Below, one piece after another: positions 23,435 through 31,609 of a stretch of 33,018 nucleotides of DNA. This stretch comes from Hymenobacter guriensis (GTDB lineage: Bacteria > Bacteroidota > Bacteroidia > Cytophagales > Hymenobacteraceae). The notes below the pieces were generated by a model. That model saw only the letters and a list, made by a program, of their open reading frames with translations, did not search any database and was not told where the DNA came from. The stretch covers positions 1 to 33,018 of the forward strand of contig NZ_JADWYK010000024.1 of the NCBI RefSeq assembly GCF_015773195.1, read 5' to 3'. A program made the translations under genes and the position numbers. Every line of letters starts with the position of its first letter. Within the stretch, counting starts at the first letter, position 1.

Positions 23435-24244
23435 GTGCATTACGACCCGATCAAGAAAACGCTGGGCCAGGTATTCAACCGCACGCCCTGGCTGCGGCGC
23501 GTGTTCTATCACCTGCTCGACTTATTGCTGCTGCGCACCTGGCACGTCCACCGCGAGCTGCGCCAGTGGGCCAAAGGCCGCGCCGATGAGGCTCTCACCA
23601 TCCTGGATGCCGGCTCCGGCTACGGGCAGTATACGTACTGGCTTTCGGGTTTGAGCCGCAAGTGGCAGATTCTGGCCGTGGATGTAAAGGAAGAGCAGAT
23701 TGCCGACTCCAACCAGTTTTTCCGCCAGATCGGGCGACCCTACGTGCAGTTTGCGGTGCAGGATCTGGTGCTCTACCAGGAGTCCAACACCTTCGATCTG
23801 GCCTTGTCGGTTGACGTGATGGAGCACATTCTGGAAGACGTGGAAGTGTTCCGCAACATTCACGCCTCGCTCAAGGACGGCGGTATGCTGCTCATTTCAA
23901 CCCCCTCCGACCAGGGCGGCTCCGACGTGCACGGCGACGGCGAATCCAGCTTTATAGAAGAGCACGTGCGCGACGGGTACAATATCCACGAAATCCAGCA
24001 GAAGCTGCGTACGGCCGGCTTCGAGCGGATTGAGGCCCGCTACAGCTACGGGGAGCCGGGCCAGGTGTCGTGGCGCCTGAGCATGAAGTATCCCATTCAA
24101 CTGCTGGGCGTGTCGCGCTGGTTTTTCCTGCTGCTGCCGTTCTACTACGCCGTGGTGTTTCCTTTCTGCCTGCTTTTGAACTGGTTTGACGCCACCCGCA
24201 TCCACGATTCCGGCACCGGCCTGATTGTGAAGGCCTGGAAGTAG
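23435..24244 (+). CDS. class I SAM-dependent methyltransferase
   Basis: This 269-residue protein has the SAM-binding motif I LTILDAGSGYGQYTYWL (about residues 48-64), an acidic motif II residue (LAVDVKEEQIADS) and the post-I segment FDLALSVDVMEHILED. Its C-terminus has a hydrophobic stretch (WFFLLLPFYYAVVFPFCLLL) suggesting membrane association. The substrate is unknown, and small-molecule or lipid methylation is a guess. I chose GTG 23435, giving (M)HYDPIKKTLGQVFN, which matches the start I recall for relatives. An ATG at 23363 in the same frame would translate the repeat arm (THSLIYSFTFT) and is rejected. It is likely expressed with rbfA across the hairpin. Confidence 0.88.
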   Translation: MHYDPIKKTLGQVFNRTPWLRRVFYHLLDLLLLRTWHVHRELRQWAKGRADEALTILDAGSGYGQYTYWLSGLSRKWQILAVDVKEEQIADSNQFFRQIGRPYVQFAVQDLVLYQESNTFDLALSVDVMEHILEDVEVFRNIHASLKDGGMLLISTPSDQGGSDVHGDGESSFIEEHVRDGYNIHEIQQKLRTAGFERIEARYSYGEPGQVSWRLSMKYPIQLLGVSRWFFLLLPFYYAVVFPFCLLLNWFDATRIHDSGTGLIVKAWK

Positions 24245-24302
24245 CTGTTTCGGCGCGGCTGGCGTATCTTGGAGCATCTATCAGGCAACCGCCACTTTTG
24301 CT

Positions 24303-24617
24303 ATGGCCGACAAGAACGATTTCTCGGAGATTATTACGGATATCCTGCTGGAGCTGCAAAAGCACAGCAGCGTCCTGCGTACCGTGGTAGACGTGCAGGA
24401 GCGCATGCTTACGGTGCAGGAGCAAATGCAGCGCACCCAGGAAAAGATTCTGGACCGCCTCGACCGCAACGAAGCCGGCTTCAATGCGTTTGCCGGGACA
24501 GTGCTCGACCACCTGGGCGACATCAAATCTGATTTGCGCGGCATCCGTACCACCGTCTTTCAGGACCACGAAGAACGGCTCCGGCGTCTGGAGGACTTCA
24601 TGCGCCGCGCCGGTTAA
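24303..24617 (+). CDS. coiled-coil hypothetical protein, 104 residues
   Basis: This 104-residue soluble protein is almost all helix, with heptad-like spacing of Leu, Val and Ile: FSEIITDILLELQKHSSVL, then VVDVQERMLTVQEQMQRTQE, then KILDRLDRNEAGFNAFAG, and a last helix EERLRRLEDFMRR. No enzyme motif is visible. Such proteins often oligomerise. A near-consensus CACTTTTG ends 2 nt before the ATG, but this is too close for a normal promoter. It lies between the methyltransferase and the permease on the same strand with short gaps (58 and 47 bp). I do not recognise the family. Confidence 0.75.
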   Translation: MADKNDFSEIITDILLELQKHSSVLRTVVDVQERMLTVQEQMQRTQEKILDRLDRNEAGFNAFAGTVLDHLGDIKSDLRGIRTTVFQDHEERLRRLEDFMRRAG

Positions 24618-24664
24618 TCCGTATACAGCTTCACCTCTCGTTTTTCAGCCTCCCCGCGCCCTGC

Positions 24665-25894
24665 ATGAACGTTCCGTTCCTCATTGCCCGGCGTTATTTT
24701 CTCTCGAAGAAGAAGCGCAACATCATTAGCATCATCTCCAACATTTCGATGGTGGGGGTAGCCGTAGGCACTATGGCCCTGATTATCGTGCTGTCGGTTT
24801 TCAACGGCCTCGAAGACCTGGTCCGCTCGCTCTACGGCAAATCGGACCCGGATCTGAAAATTGCGGCGGTGGCGGGCAAGTCCTTCGAGATGAATGAGCA
24901 GTTGCTCAACCGTATCCGCCAAGTGCCGGGCGTGGCCATCGTCACAGAAGTTATTGAGGACAATGCCCTACTGCGCTACCACGACCGCCAGATGGTAGTG
25001 AAGATGAAAGGCGTTTCGGAAAATTTCTTTGCCCAAAGCAACATCGACTCGGCCCTGGTACAGGGCGACCACCGCCTGGTGAAAGATGGTGCCGAGTATG
25101 CCCTGGTAGGTGCCGGAGTGCAGCACGAACTCAGCATCGCCCTCGACAACCGACTTTCGCCCCTGCAGCTGCTCTACCCGCGCAATACCGGCAAGCGTAC
25201 TCTGTCCTTCAACCCCGAAACGGCCTTCAACGAGCAGCCCATCCTCGCCGGCGGCGTGTTCCTGATTGAGCAGCAGATCGACGACAGCTATATTTTCGTG
25301 CCGCTCAATTTTGCGCAGACCCTGCTTAACTACGGCAGCCGCCGTACCAGCCTAGAGGTGAAAGTAAGTGAGAGCCGTGAAATCGACCAGGTGCAGGAGG
25401 AGGTGAAAAAGGCCCTGGGTCCGAAATTCTCGGTGTTCAATTCCGACGAGCAGCACGTGAGCTTGCTCAAGGCCATCAAGGTGGAAAAGATGTTCGTGTT
25501 CATCACCTTCGCCTTTATCCTGCTGATTGCCTCGCTCAATATCTTCTTCTCCCTCTCAATGCTGGTGATTGACAAGCGCAAGGACGTAGCCGTACTCCAG
25601 GCTATGGGCGCTACCAGCCACACCATCCGCAACATCTTCCTGTTCGAAGGAGCCATTGTAGCCCAGGTAGGTGCCATTACCGGCCTGGTGTTGGGCGTTA
25701 CCATCTGCTGGCTGCAGCAAACGTTCGGGCTGGTTTCGATGGGTATGGCCACCGCGGTAGTGGATTCTTACCCTGTGAAGATGCAGGCGGCCGATATTGC
25801 CCTCACGGGGCTGGCCATTGTGTTCATTACCATTGCGGTGTCCATCCGGCCGGCCCTGGCTGCCTCCCGCCTCGATCTGCGCGACAATCTGTAA
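24665..25894 (+). CDS. FtsX-like ABC permease, lipoprotein-release (LolC/LolE) type
   Basis: This 409-residue inner-membrane protein has the layout of LolC/LolE. The N-terminal stretch FLIARRYFLSKKKRNIISIISN leads into helix 1 (VGVAVGTMALIIVLSVFNGL, about residues 31-50). A periplasmic MacB-type domain (about 55-265) follows, then three C-terminal helices from about residue 275 (FVFITFAFILLIASLNIFFS). The FtsX motif RKDVAVLQAMGATSHTIRNIF is present. LolCDE extracts mature lipoproteins for the outer membrane. No LolD ATPase is adjacent. A single LolC/E-type gene is usual in Bacteroidota as far as I know. The neighbourhood with rbfA is common in the phylum. Confidence 0.92.
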   Translation: MNVPFLIARRYFLSKKKRNIISIISNISMVGVAVGTMALIIVLSVFNGLEDLVRSLYGKSDPDLKIAAVAGKSFEMNEQLLNRIRQVPGVAIVTEVIEDNALLRYHDRQMVVKMKGVSENFFAQSNIDSALVQGDHRLVKDGAEYALVGAGVQHELSIALDNRLSPLQLLYPRNTGKRTLSFNPETAFNEQPILAGGVFLIEQQIDDSYIFVPLNFAQTLLNYGSRRTSLEVKVSESREIDQVQEEVKKALGPKFSVFNSDEQHVSLLKAIKVEKMFVFITFAFILLIASLNIFFSLSMLVIDKRKDVAVLQAMGATSHTIRNIFLFEGAIVAQVGAITGLVLGVTICWLQQTFGLVSMGMATAVVDSYPVKMQAADIALTGLAIVFITIAVSIRPALAASRLDLRDNL

Positions 25895-25934
25895 AGGCAC
25901 CAAACCCGGAAACAGTTTTTCTGGCTGGCTCAAA

Positions 25935-25965
25935 TTCCCCACGGATTGGTATATTCCGTGTGGAA
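25935..25965 (+). terminator. possible weak terminator after the permease gene
   Basis: TTCCCCACGGA (25935-25945) pairs with TCCGTGTGGAA (25955-25965) at 10 of 11 positions. The following AAATTATGAC has no T-run, so efficiency is doubtful. The surrounding 165-bp gap is AT-rich and probably holds the promoter of the SNF2 gene, but no exact -7 box is seen. Confidence 0.4.
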
Positions 25966-26060
25966 AATTATGACTATTTACAGAAAAAACTTTGCTTTAC
26001 GCTATATTATTCGGTATATGGCATTTGTTCTTACTTTCGATGCCGCATTAGGCGATTATT

Positions 26061-29036
26061 ATGAAAGTCTCCACGGCGCAGCCATTTCAAATAGTATACT
26101 CCCTGTTGGAGCATGAGTTCCTGGGGTATCTGTTTGAGTCATACGTGGTACAGCGCAATGCCCGCGGCCAGCTCACCCTTCAGCACCAGAGTGTATCGGC
26201 CAAAAACGCCGCCGAGTTTGCCGATGGTCTCGACCCCGCCGACTTCGAAATCATTGCCCTGACGGACCAGATTCAGCAGGAAGCCGTTATCAAAGAGTTC
26301 TGGCCCAAGAAAATCAATACCGCCGACTTCTTCTTCAAGATCTACGACCCCGATAAAGGCGACAAAGCCCTGCAGGACCGCATCTGTCAGTACGTGCAGC
26401 ACCGTATGGCCCAGATTCTGGCGCGGCTGGCGGGCAAGTGCGTGTTCATCATGGGCAAGGACGGCGAGCCTACCTGGCGCGAAATCCAACTGGCGCCAGA
26501 GCGGGCCTCGGTGCTGTTCCATTTCCGCCGCAACGAAGACAACACCCACTACTTCCCCACCATCCAGTACCAGGGCCAGCGCCTTGACTTTCAGTTCAAG
26601 GATGCCGTGCTGGTGTGCTCCCAGCCGGCTTGGCTGCTGCTGGATGGCGTACTTTACAGCTTCCGCAACGACGTAGACGGCCGCAAGCTGCAGCCCTTCC
26701 TGCGCAAAAAGTTTATCGTGATTCCGCGGCAGGTGGAGGAAAGCTACTTCCAACGCTTCGTGGCTCCGCTGGTAGAGTCGTTTGATGTACACGCCCGTGG
26801 CTTCGATATCCGCTCGGAGCGCTACGTGGGCAAGCCCCACCTCACGTTTTCGGACGTACCGGGGCCCGAAGTGGTGCTGGAAGAGCGGCCCGTGGCCGCC
26901 CGCGCCGCCGGCCGCAGCCGCGTAGCCACCGAGAGTGGAGGCGTAGCCACGCTGGTCGCGCCGGCCGAGCACATCCACTTCGATTTGTCTTTCTGCTACG
27001 GCGGCCACACGGTGCACCACAGCTTCGATAAGCGGGTGTGCGTGAAGCTGGAAAAAACCAACGGCAACTACATCTTCCACCGGCTTATCCGCAACCTCGA
27101 CCACGAGCAGGAAATCATTGGGGAGCTGCGGCAGCGGGCCCTGGAGGTACGCAATGGCCGGGCCGTGCTCGAAAAAGCTACTGCTTTCCGCTGGCTGCAC
27201 AGCCACGCCGAGGATCTGGAGCGCTTGGGCTTCACGGTGGAGCAGGGTACGCATTCGGGCAAAGACTACTTTATCGGGGCCGTGACGGTGCAGGTGGGCA
27301 TTACCGAAACCAGTGACTGGTTTGACGTACATGGCACCGTGCGCTTTGGCGACTACGAAATTCCGTTTATCCGGCTGCGGCCTTACATTCTTAACCGCCG
27401 TCACGAGTTCCGGCTGCCCAACGGGCAGATTGCCATCATTCCCGAAGAGTGGTTTACGGAGTACCTGGAGCTGTTTGCTTTTGCCGAGGAGCACCACCAC
27501 TCGCTCACGCTCAAAAAACACCATGTAGCCCTCATCAGCGACCTGCAGAACGGCAACCTGGCTACCGTGACCATGAGCCGCAAGCTGGAAAAGCTGCGCG
27601 ACTTTGAGGCCGTGGAAGACCAACCCATTCCCGTTGGTTTCCGGGGCGAGCTGCGCCCGTATCAGAAGGCTGGCTACAACTGGCTCCATTTCGTGCAGCA
27701 GTATCGTTTCGGGGGCTGCCTGGCCGATGATATGGGCCTTGGTAAAACCATTCAGACGCTGGCCATGCTCCTGCACCGCAAGGAAAGCGGGGCGGCGGGC
27801 GGGGCCGCTTCGTTGCTGGTGATGCCTACTTCTCTGGTGTATAACTGGATGGCCGAGGCGTTCAAGTTCACACCTGGGCTACGCCTGCTGATTTATACCG
27901 GCACCTACCGCGACAAGAACGTGGAGCAGTTTGCCGAGTACGACCTGGTCTTAACCAGCTACGGCATCGTACGCCTCGATGCGGACCTGCTCAAAACCTA
28001 CCACTTCGACTACGTGATTCTGGATGAGTCACAGGCCATCAAGAACCCCGGCTCCACTACTTCTCAGGCGGTACGCCGCCTCAACTCCCGCCACCGGCTG
28101 ATCCTGACCGGCACGCCGGTGGAAAACAGCACCATGGACCTCTGGTCGCAGATGTCGTTCATCAATCCGGGGTTGCTGGGGTCACAGGCGTTTTTCCGCA
28201 AGGAGTTTCTTAAGCCTATCGAGAAGGAAAAGGACGAGCAGAAAACCAAGCGCCTGCACTTGCTCATCAAGCCCTTTATTCTGCGGCGCCACAAGGCGCA
28301 GGTGGCCCGTGAGCTGCCCGAGAAAATTGAGCACCTGAGCTACTGCACCATGACGGAGGAGCAGGCCCAGTGCTACGAGGAAACCAAGAGCTTCTACCGC
28401 AACAAGATTCTGCAGAACATTGAGGAGCACGGCACGGCCGGCACCCAGTTTATGCTGCTGCAGGGCCTCACCAAGCTGCGCCAGATTGCCAACCACCCCC
28501 GCATGGCCGACGAAAGCTACGAGGCCGAGTCGGGCAAGCTGCGTGAAGTGGTGCGCATGATTCGGAGTGTAATAGCCGAGGGCCACAAGGTGCTCGTTTT
28601 TAGCCAGTTTGTGAAGCACCTGGACCTGGTGCGTGCCTCCCTGGATGAAAAGCAGATCAAGTACGCCTACCTCGACGGCAACACCCGCGACCGGCACCAG
28701 GAGGTGCAGCGCTTCCAGGAGACGGAAAGCCTGCGCGTCTTCCTGATTTCCCTGAAAGCAGGCGGCGTAGGCCTCAACCTCACCGCCGCCGATTATGTGT
28801 TCATCCTCGACCCGTGGTGGAACCCAGCTGTGGAAGCCCAGGCCGTTGACCGCGCCCACCGCATCGGGCAGCAGCGCACCGTGTTCACCTACAAGTTCAT
28901 CAGCAAGAATACCGTAGAGGAGAAGATTCTGGCACTGCAGCGCAAGAAAATTCAACTCGTCACCGATTTGATTACCACGGACGAGGCCATCATCAAAAGC
29001 CTCACGAAGGAAGATATTGAGGAGCTGCTGGGATAA
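26061..29036 (+). CDS. SNF2-family DEAD-like ATPase/helicase
   Basis: This 991-residue protein is a bacterial Swi2/Snf2 translocase. The N-terminal half (about residues 1-530) is a conserved extension lacking known catalytic motifs, starting MKVSTAQPFQIVYSLLEHEFL. The motor shows motif I ADDMGLGKT (555-563), motif II DESQ (655-658), motif III LTGTP (682-686), and in the second RecA-like lobe LVFSQFVKHL, LISLKAGGVGLNLT and motif VI RAHRIGQ (931-937). DESQ replaces the common DEAH/DEGH form. Such proteins remodel protein-DNA or RNA-polymerase complexes. The exact target is unknown. Length and start agree with relatives from the phylum. It is not part of an obvious defence island here. Confidence 0.95.
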   Translation: MKVSTAQPFQIVYSLLEHEFLGYLFESYVVQRNARGQLTLQHQSVSAKNAAEFADGLDPADFEIIALTDQIQQEAVIKEFWPKKINTADFFFKIYDPDKGDKALQDRICQYVQHRMAQILARLAGKCVFIMGKDGEPTWREIQLAPERASVLFHFRRNEDNTHYFPTIQYQGQRLDFQFKDAVLVCSQPAWLLLDGVLYSFRNDVDGRKLQPFLRKKFIVIPRQVEESYFQRFVAPLVESFDVHARGFDIRSERYVGKPHLTFSDVPGPEVVLEERPVAARAAGRSRVATESGGVATLVAPAEHIHFDLSFCYGGHTVHHSFDKRVCVKLEKTNGNYIFHRLIRNLDHEQEIIGELRQRALEVRNGRAVLEKATAFRWLHSHAEDLERLGFTVEQGTHSGKDYFIGAVTVQVGITETSDWFDVHGTVRFGDYEIPFIRLRPYILNRRHEFRLPNGQIAIIPEEWFTEYLELFAFAEEHHHSLTLKKHHVALISDLQNGNLATVTMSRKLEKLRDFEAVEDQPIPVGFRGELRPYQKAGYNWLHFVQQYRFGGCLADDMGLGKTIQTLAMLLHRKESGAAGGAASLLVMPTSLVYNWMAEAFKFTPGLRLLIYTGTYRDKNVEQFAEYDLVLTSYGIVRLDADLLKTYHFDYVILDESQAIKNPGSTTSQAVRRLNSRHRLILTGTPVENSTMDLWSQMSFINPGLLGSQAFFRKEFLKPIEKEKDEQKTKRLHLLIKPFILRRHKAQVARELPEKIEHLSYCTMTEEQAQCYEETKSFYRNKILQNIEEHGTAGTQFMLLQGLTKLRQIANHPRMADESYEAESGKLREVVRMIRSVIAEGHKVLVFSQFVKHLDLVRASLDEKQIKYAYLDGNTRDRHQEVQRFQETESLRVFLISLKAGGVGLNLTAADYVFILDPWWNPAVEAQAVDRAHRIGQQRTVFTYKFISKNTVEEKILALQRKKIQLVTDLITTDEAIIKSLTKEDIEELLG

Positions 29037-29092
29037 ACAACCAGCCATCCTCCAGCATGGGACTTTTCACGCCAGCCTTCCTGTAGCCAGCC

Positions 29093-29548
29093 ATGCACCT
29101 CCTTCTCCGCAATCACGTAGCCGCGTCGCCGGCCCAGGTCTGGCAGGGCTTTACCCGGGCGTTGTTTCTAGCGCTGGCTCCCCCGTTTCCGCCCATGCGC
29201 CTGCTCCGCTTCGATGGCTGCCAGCGCGGCAACGAAGTGCAGATTGAGTTGGGAGCGGGTCCGCTCCGGGTCCGCTGGACCTCGCTCATTACCGAACACG
29301 GCACGCTGCCCGACGGCACGTACTATTTCGTGGATGAGGGGCAGCAGCTACCCGCGCCGCTACGCTCCTGGCGCCACCGCCACCTGCTGCAGCCCGCGCC
29401 GGACGGCGGCACTTTCATTGTGGAGGATATTACTTACCGTACGCTGTTTACTGGTCTCGATGTATTACTGTACCCGGTGATGTGGACGCAGTTTGCGGTG
29501 CGCGGCCCCGTATACCGCCGCTGGTTTGGGAAGCCTACCGCTGGCTGA
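29093..29548 (+). CDS. SRPBCC (START-like) family protein
   Basis: This 151-residue protein looks like a ligand-binding SRPBCC fold. It begins with a strand and the typical helix SPAQVWQGFTRALF. The sheet continues with MRLLRFDGCQRGNEVQIEL, RVRWTSLITE, YYFVDEG and FIVEDITYRT, and a long C-terminal helix covers LDVLLYPVMWTQFAVRGPVYRRWFG. No catalytic site is evident, and the ligand is unknown. ATG 29093 fits the fold. It lies 56 bp after the SNF2 gene, and a 10-bp stem-loop follows it. Confidence 0.82.
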   Translation: MHLLLRNHVAASPAQVWQGFTRALFLALAPPFPPMRLLRFDGCQRGNEVQIELGAGPLRVRWTSLITEHGTLPDGTYYFVDEGQQLPAPLRSWRHRHLLQPAPDGGTFIVEDITYRTLFTGLDVLLYPVMWTQFAVRGPVYRRWFGKPTAG

Positions 29549-29556
29549 TAATGGCG

Positions 29557-29588
29557 GCTGCCGGGAATGATGGCCGGGTCCCGGCAGC
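29557..29588 (+). terminator. stem-loop after the SRPBCC gene, possible terminator
   Basis: GCTGCCGGGA (29557-29566) pairs perfectly with TCCCGGCAGC (29579-29588), with a 12-nt loop. No T-run follows, so it may be a processing hairpin and not an intrinsic terminator. Confidence 0.4.
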
Positions 29589-29656
29589 GTAGTTGGGCTG
29601 GTTGCCGTACAAGCCGGGTGTCTACCCGGTATCTTGCCGTCCCTCCGCTTTTCTAT

Positions 29657-30205
29657 ATGTTCAACTCTCCTTTTCTGGCCTGCGGCTTGCGCCATTTGGT
29701 TGCGCGGCGCGTAAGTGCGTTGGTCTGCGGCTTGGCGCTGGCAGGCTGTGCTGGCTCTCACCCGTCGTATCAGTTTCAACCTGTTGTTCAGGGTGTAATT
29801 TTATCTGATACGCTGCTCGCAGCTAGTAGCCCGGCCTCTGTTTCGTCCCCAAGGGCTGTACCTGGCACCGAGCCAGCTAGCCTTGTGCCACCGCCACGGC
29901 AGAAAACGCAGCTATGCCAACCCACTCGCCGCCCGCGCTACCAGCACATGATGGCCGTGCGCCAGATGGCAGCAAATCACCCGATACTGGCCCGCTCCGC
30001 TGCCCAAGTTGCAAAGAAGCCCCAAAAGAGGCCGCAACAGGCACAGGAAGTGGGCCTGGGCACTACCGTGCTGGGCGTATTAGGCTTGATCGTACTACCT
30101 ATCAGCCTCATTGGCCTACTGATCTGGGGCGGGCCTGTCTGGGCAGTGCTGGCCGGGCTGGCTGCATTAGCCGTACTCATTGCTTGGCTGGACCCTTTTG
30201 CTTAG
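29657..30205 (+). CDS. putative lipoprotein with C-terminal membrane helices
   Basis: This 182-residue protein has a lipobox LAGC (Cys31) after a rather long n-region (MFNSPFLACGLRHLVARR). The middle is Pro/Ser/Arg/Gln-rich and probably disordered (residues about 35-125, ending KKPQKRPQQAQE). Two hydrophobic helices form the C-terminus (about 133-152 and 156-177). I do not recognise the family. A lipid anchor at one end and two helices at the other is an odd combination that would hold the protein at the inner membrane. The start is ATG 29657. The longer reading to 29567 has no support. Confidence 0.68.
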   Translation: MFNSPFLACGLRHLVARRVSALVCGLALAGCAGSHPSYQFQPVVQGVILSDTLLAASSPASVSSPRAVPGTEPASLVPPPRQKTQLCQPTRRPRYQHMMAVRQMAANHPILARSAAQVAKKPQKRPQQAQEVGLGTTVLGVLGLIVLPISLIGLLIWGGPVWAVLAGLAALAVLIAWLDPFA

Positions 30206-30266
30206 CCTTTGGTGAGCAATTATTACTTAGGGTGAAGTACGCTCTCATCATTGCGCTAGCTACAAA

Positions 30267-30313
30267 ATCCGCGGAATCCGTTGAAATCCGTGCCCATCCG
30301 TGGTCTACCTTTG
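30267..30313 (+). promoter_or_regulatory. rlmI promoter with ATCCGT word array
   Basis: Four ATCCG units start at 30267, 30276, 30286 and 30296 (steps 9, 10, 10) and lead into TACCTTTG (30306-30313), an exact -7 box. TTGA at 30281-30284 could be the -33 element, at a 21-bp spacing. CATCCGTGGTCTACCTTTG (30295-30313) differs from the rsmI copy at one base. Confidence 0.65.
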
Positions 30314-30345
30314 TAGCCCATTCATTTGTTTTTCCGCTGCCTGCC

Positions 30346-31536
30346 ATGCCTGCTGCCTCCGTTACGCTCAAACCCGGTAAAGACCAATCCCTTCGTCGCC
30401 TGCACCCGTGGGTATTTTCCGGGGCCATCGGACGCATGCAGGGCGAAGTGGTAGAGGGTGAGCTGGTAGCTGTGCACGCGGCGGGTGGTGAGTTGCTGGG
30501 GGTGGGCCATTATGCGCCCGGCTCTATTGCAGTGCGCATGCTGTCTTTCGGGCCCGAGGCGCAGTGGCCCGATGCGGCGTTCTGGAAAGAAAAAATTCGT
30601 AATGCCTACCAGCTTCGTCAGGGCCTGGGCCTGACTGGCACCGGCAACACCAACGTGTACCGTCTGGCTCACGCCGAGGGCGACGGTATGCCCGGCCTGA
30701 TCATCGATGTATACGGCGACACGGCCGTGGTGCAAACCCACAGCGCCGGTATGTATAAGGCCCGGCCCCTGATTGCGCAGGCACTCCAGGCCGTAATTCC
30801 CGGGCTGCGGGCCATCTATGATAAAAGCGCCGAAACTGTGCCCGCCAAGGCCGCACCTGGAGCACAGAATGGCTACCTCTTTGGGGAAGGCAGCGGGCAG
30901 GAGCATATTGTGCAGGAAAACGGCCACCCTTTCGCGGTTGACTGGGAAACGGGCCAGAAAACGGGCTTCTTCATCGACCAGCGCGACAACCGCAGCCTGC
31001 TGGCCCGCTATGCGCCCGGCCGCCGGGTGCTCAACACATTCTGCTATACCGGTGGCTTCAGTTCCTACGCTCTCATGGCCGGGGCCGAGCTGGTTCACTC
31101 CGTCGATTCCAGTAAAAAGGCTATCGAGCTTACGGAGCGCAACGCCGCCCTTACCGGACACCAGGACCGTCACGAGGCTTATGCCCAGGATGTATTCAGC
31201 TTCCTGAAGGACCGCCACAACCAGTACGACCTTATTGTGCTGGACCCACCAGCTTTTGCCAAGCACCTCTCGGCCCGCCACAACGCCCTGATGGGCTACA
31301 AGCGACTGAATGTGGCTGGTCTGCGGCAGATTGCGCCCGGGGGACTGCTGTTCACCTTCAGTTGCTCGCAGGTGGTAAGCATGGAGTTGTTCGAGGGTGC
31401 CATCCTCGCCGCAGCCATTGAAGCCGGGCGGCCTGCCCGCATCCTGCACCGCCTCACCCAGCCTGCCGACCATCCGGTAAGCCTCTTCCATCCCGAAGGC
31501 GAGTACCTGAAAGGCTTGGTATTGGCAGTGGAGTAG
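30346..31536 (+). CDS. rlmI: class I rRNA methyltransferase, RlmI type (23S m5C)
   Basis: This 396-residue protein has an N-terminal PUA domain (residues about 3-80: VTLKPGKDQSLRRLHPWVFSG, GELVAVHAAGGELLGVGHYAP), an EEHD-like linker and a SAM-binding Rossmann domain. The SAM loop is FCYTGGFSSYAL from residue 232. LIVLDPPAFAK carries DPP at 300-302, and the catalytic-type Cys is Cys340 in TFSCSQVVS. RlmI in E. coli makes m5C1962 in 23S rRNA. The same target is likely here but inferred. ATG 30346 is chosen. The open frame extends upstream to 29914 over the lipoprotein gene and promoter but is not coding there. It has its own promoter. Confidence 0.92.
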   Translation: MPAASVTLKPGKDQSLRRLHPWVFSGAIGRMQGEVVEGELVAVHAAGGELLGVGHYAPGSIAVRMLSFGPEAQWPDAAFWKEKIRNAYQLRQGLGLTGTGNTNVYRLAHAEGDGMPGLIIDVYGDTAVVQTHSAGMYKARPLIAQALQAVIPGLRAIYDKSAETVPAKAAPGAQNGYLFGEGSGQEHIVQENGHPFAVDWETGQKTGFFIDQRDNRSLLARYAPGRRVLNTFCYTGGFSSYALMAGAELVHSVDSSKKAIELTERNAALTGHQDRHEAYAQDVFSFLKDRHNQYDLIVLDPPAFAKHLSARHNALMGYKRLNVAGLRQIAPGGLLFTFSCSQVVSMELFEGAILAAAIEAGRPARILHRLTQPADHPVSLFHPEGEYLKGLVLAVE

Positions 31537-31609
31537 GCTAGCAAATCCGTTCGAAAAACCGTATCGTTGAGTACTGGGTAGGTTTAATAGCCCCTTGCCC
31601 AGTTCACGT

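Noticed and set aside
26139..27776. 545-residue open frame opposite the SNF2 gene
   Set aside because: It mirrors the SNF2 coding sequence and has no recognisable domain. The plus strand carries all helicase motifs.
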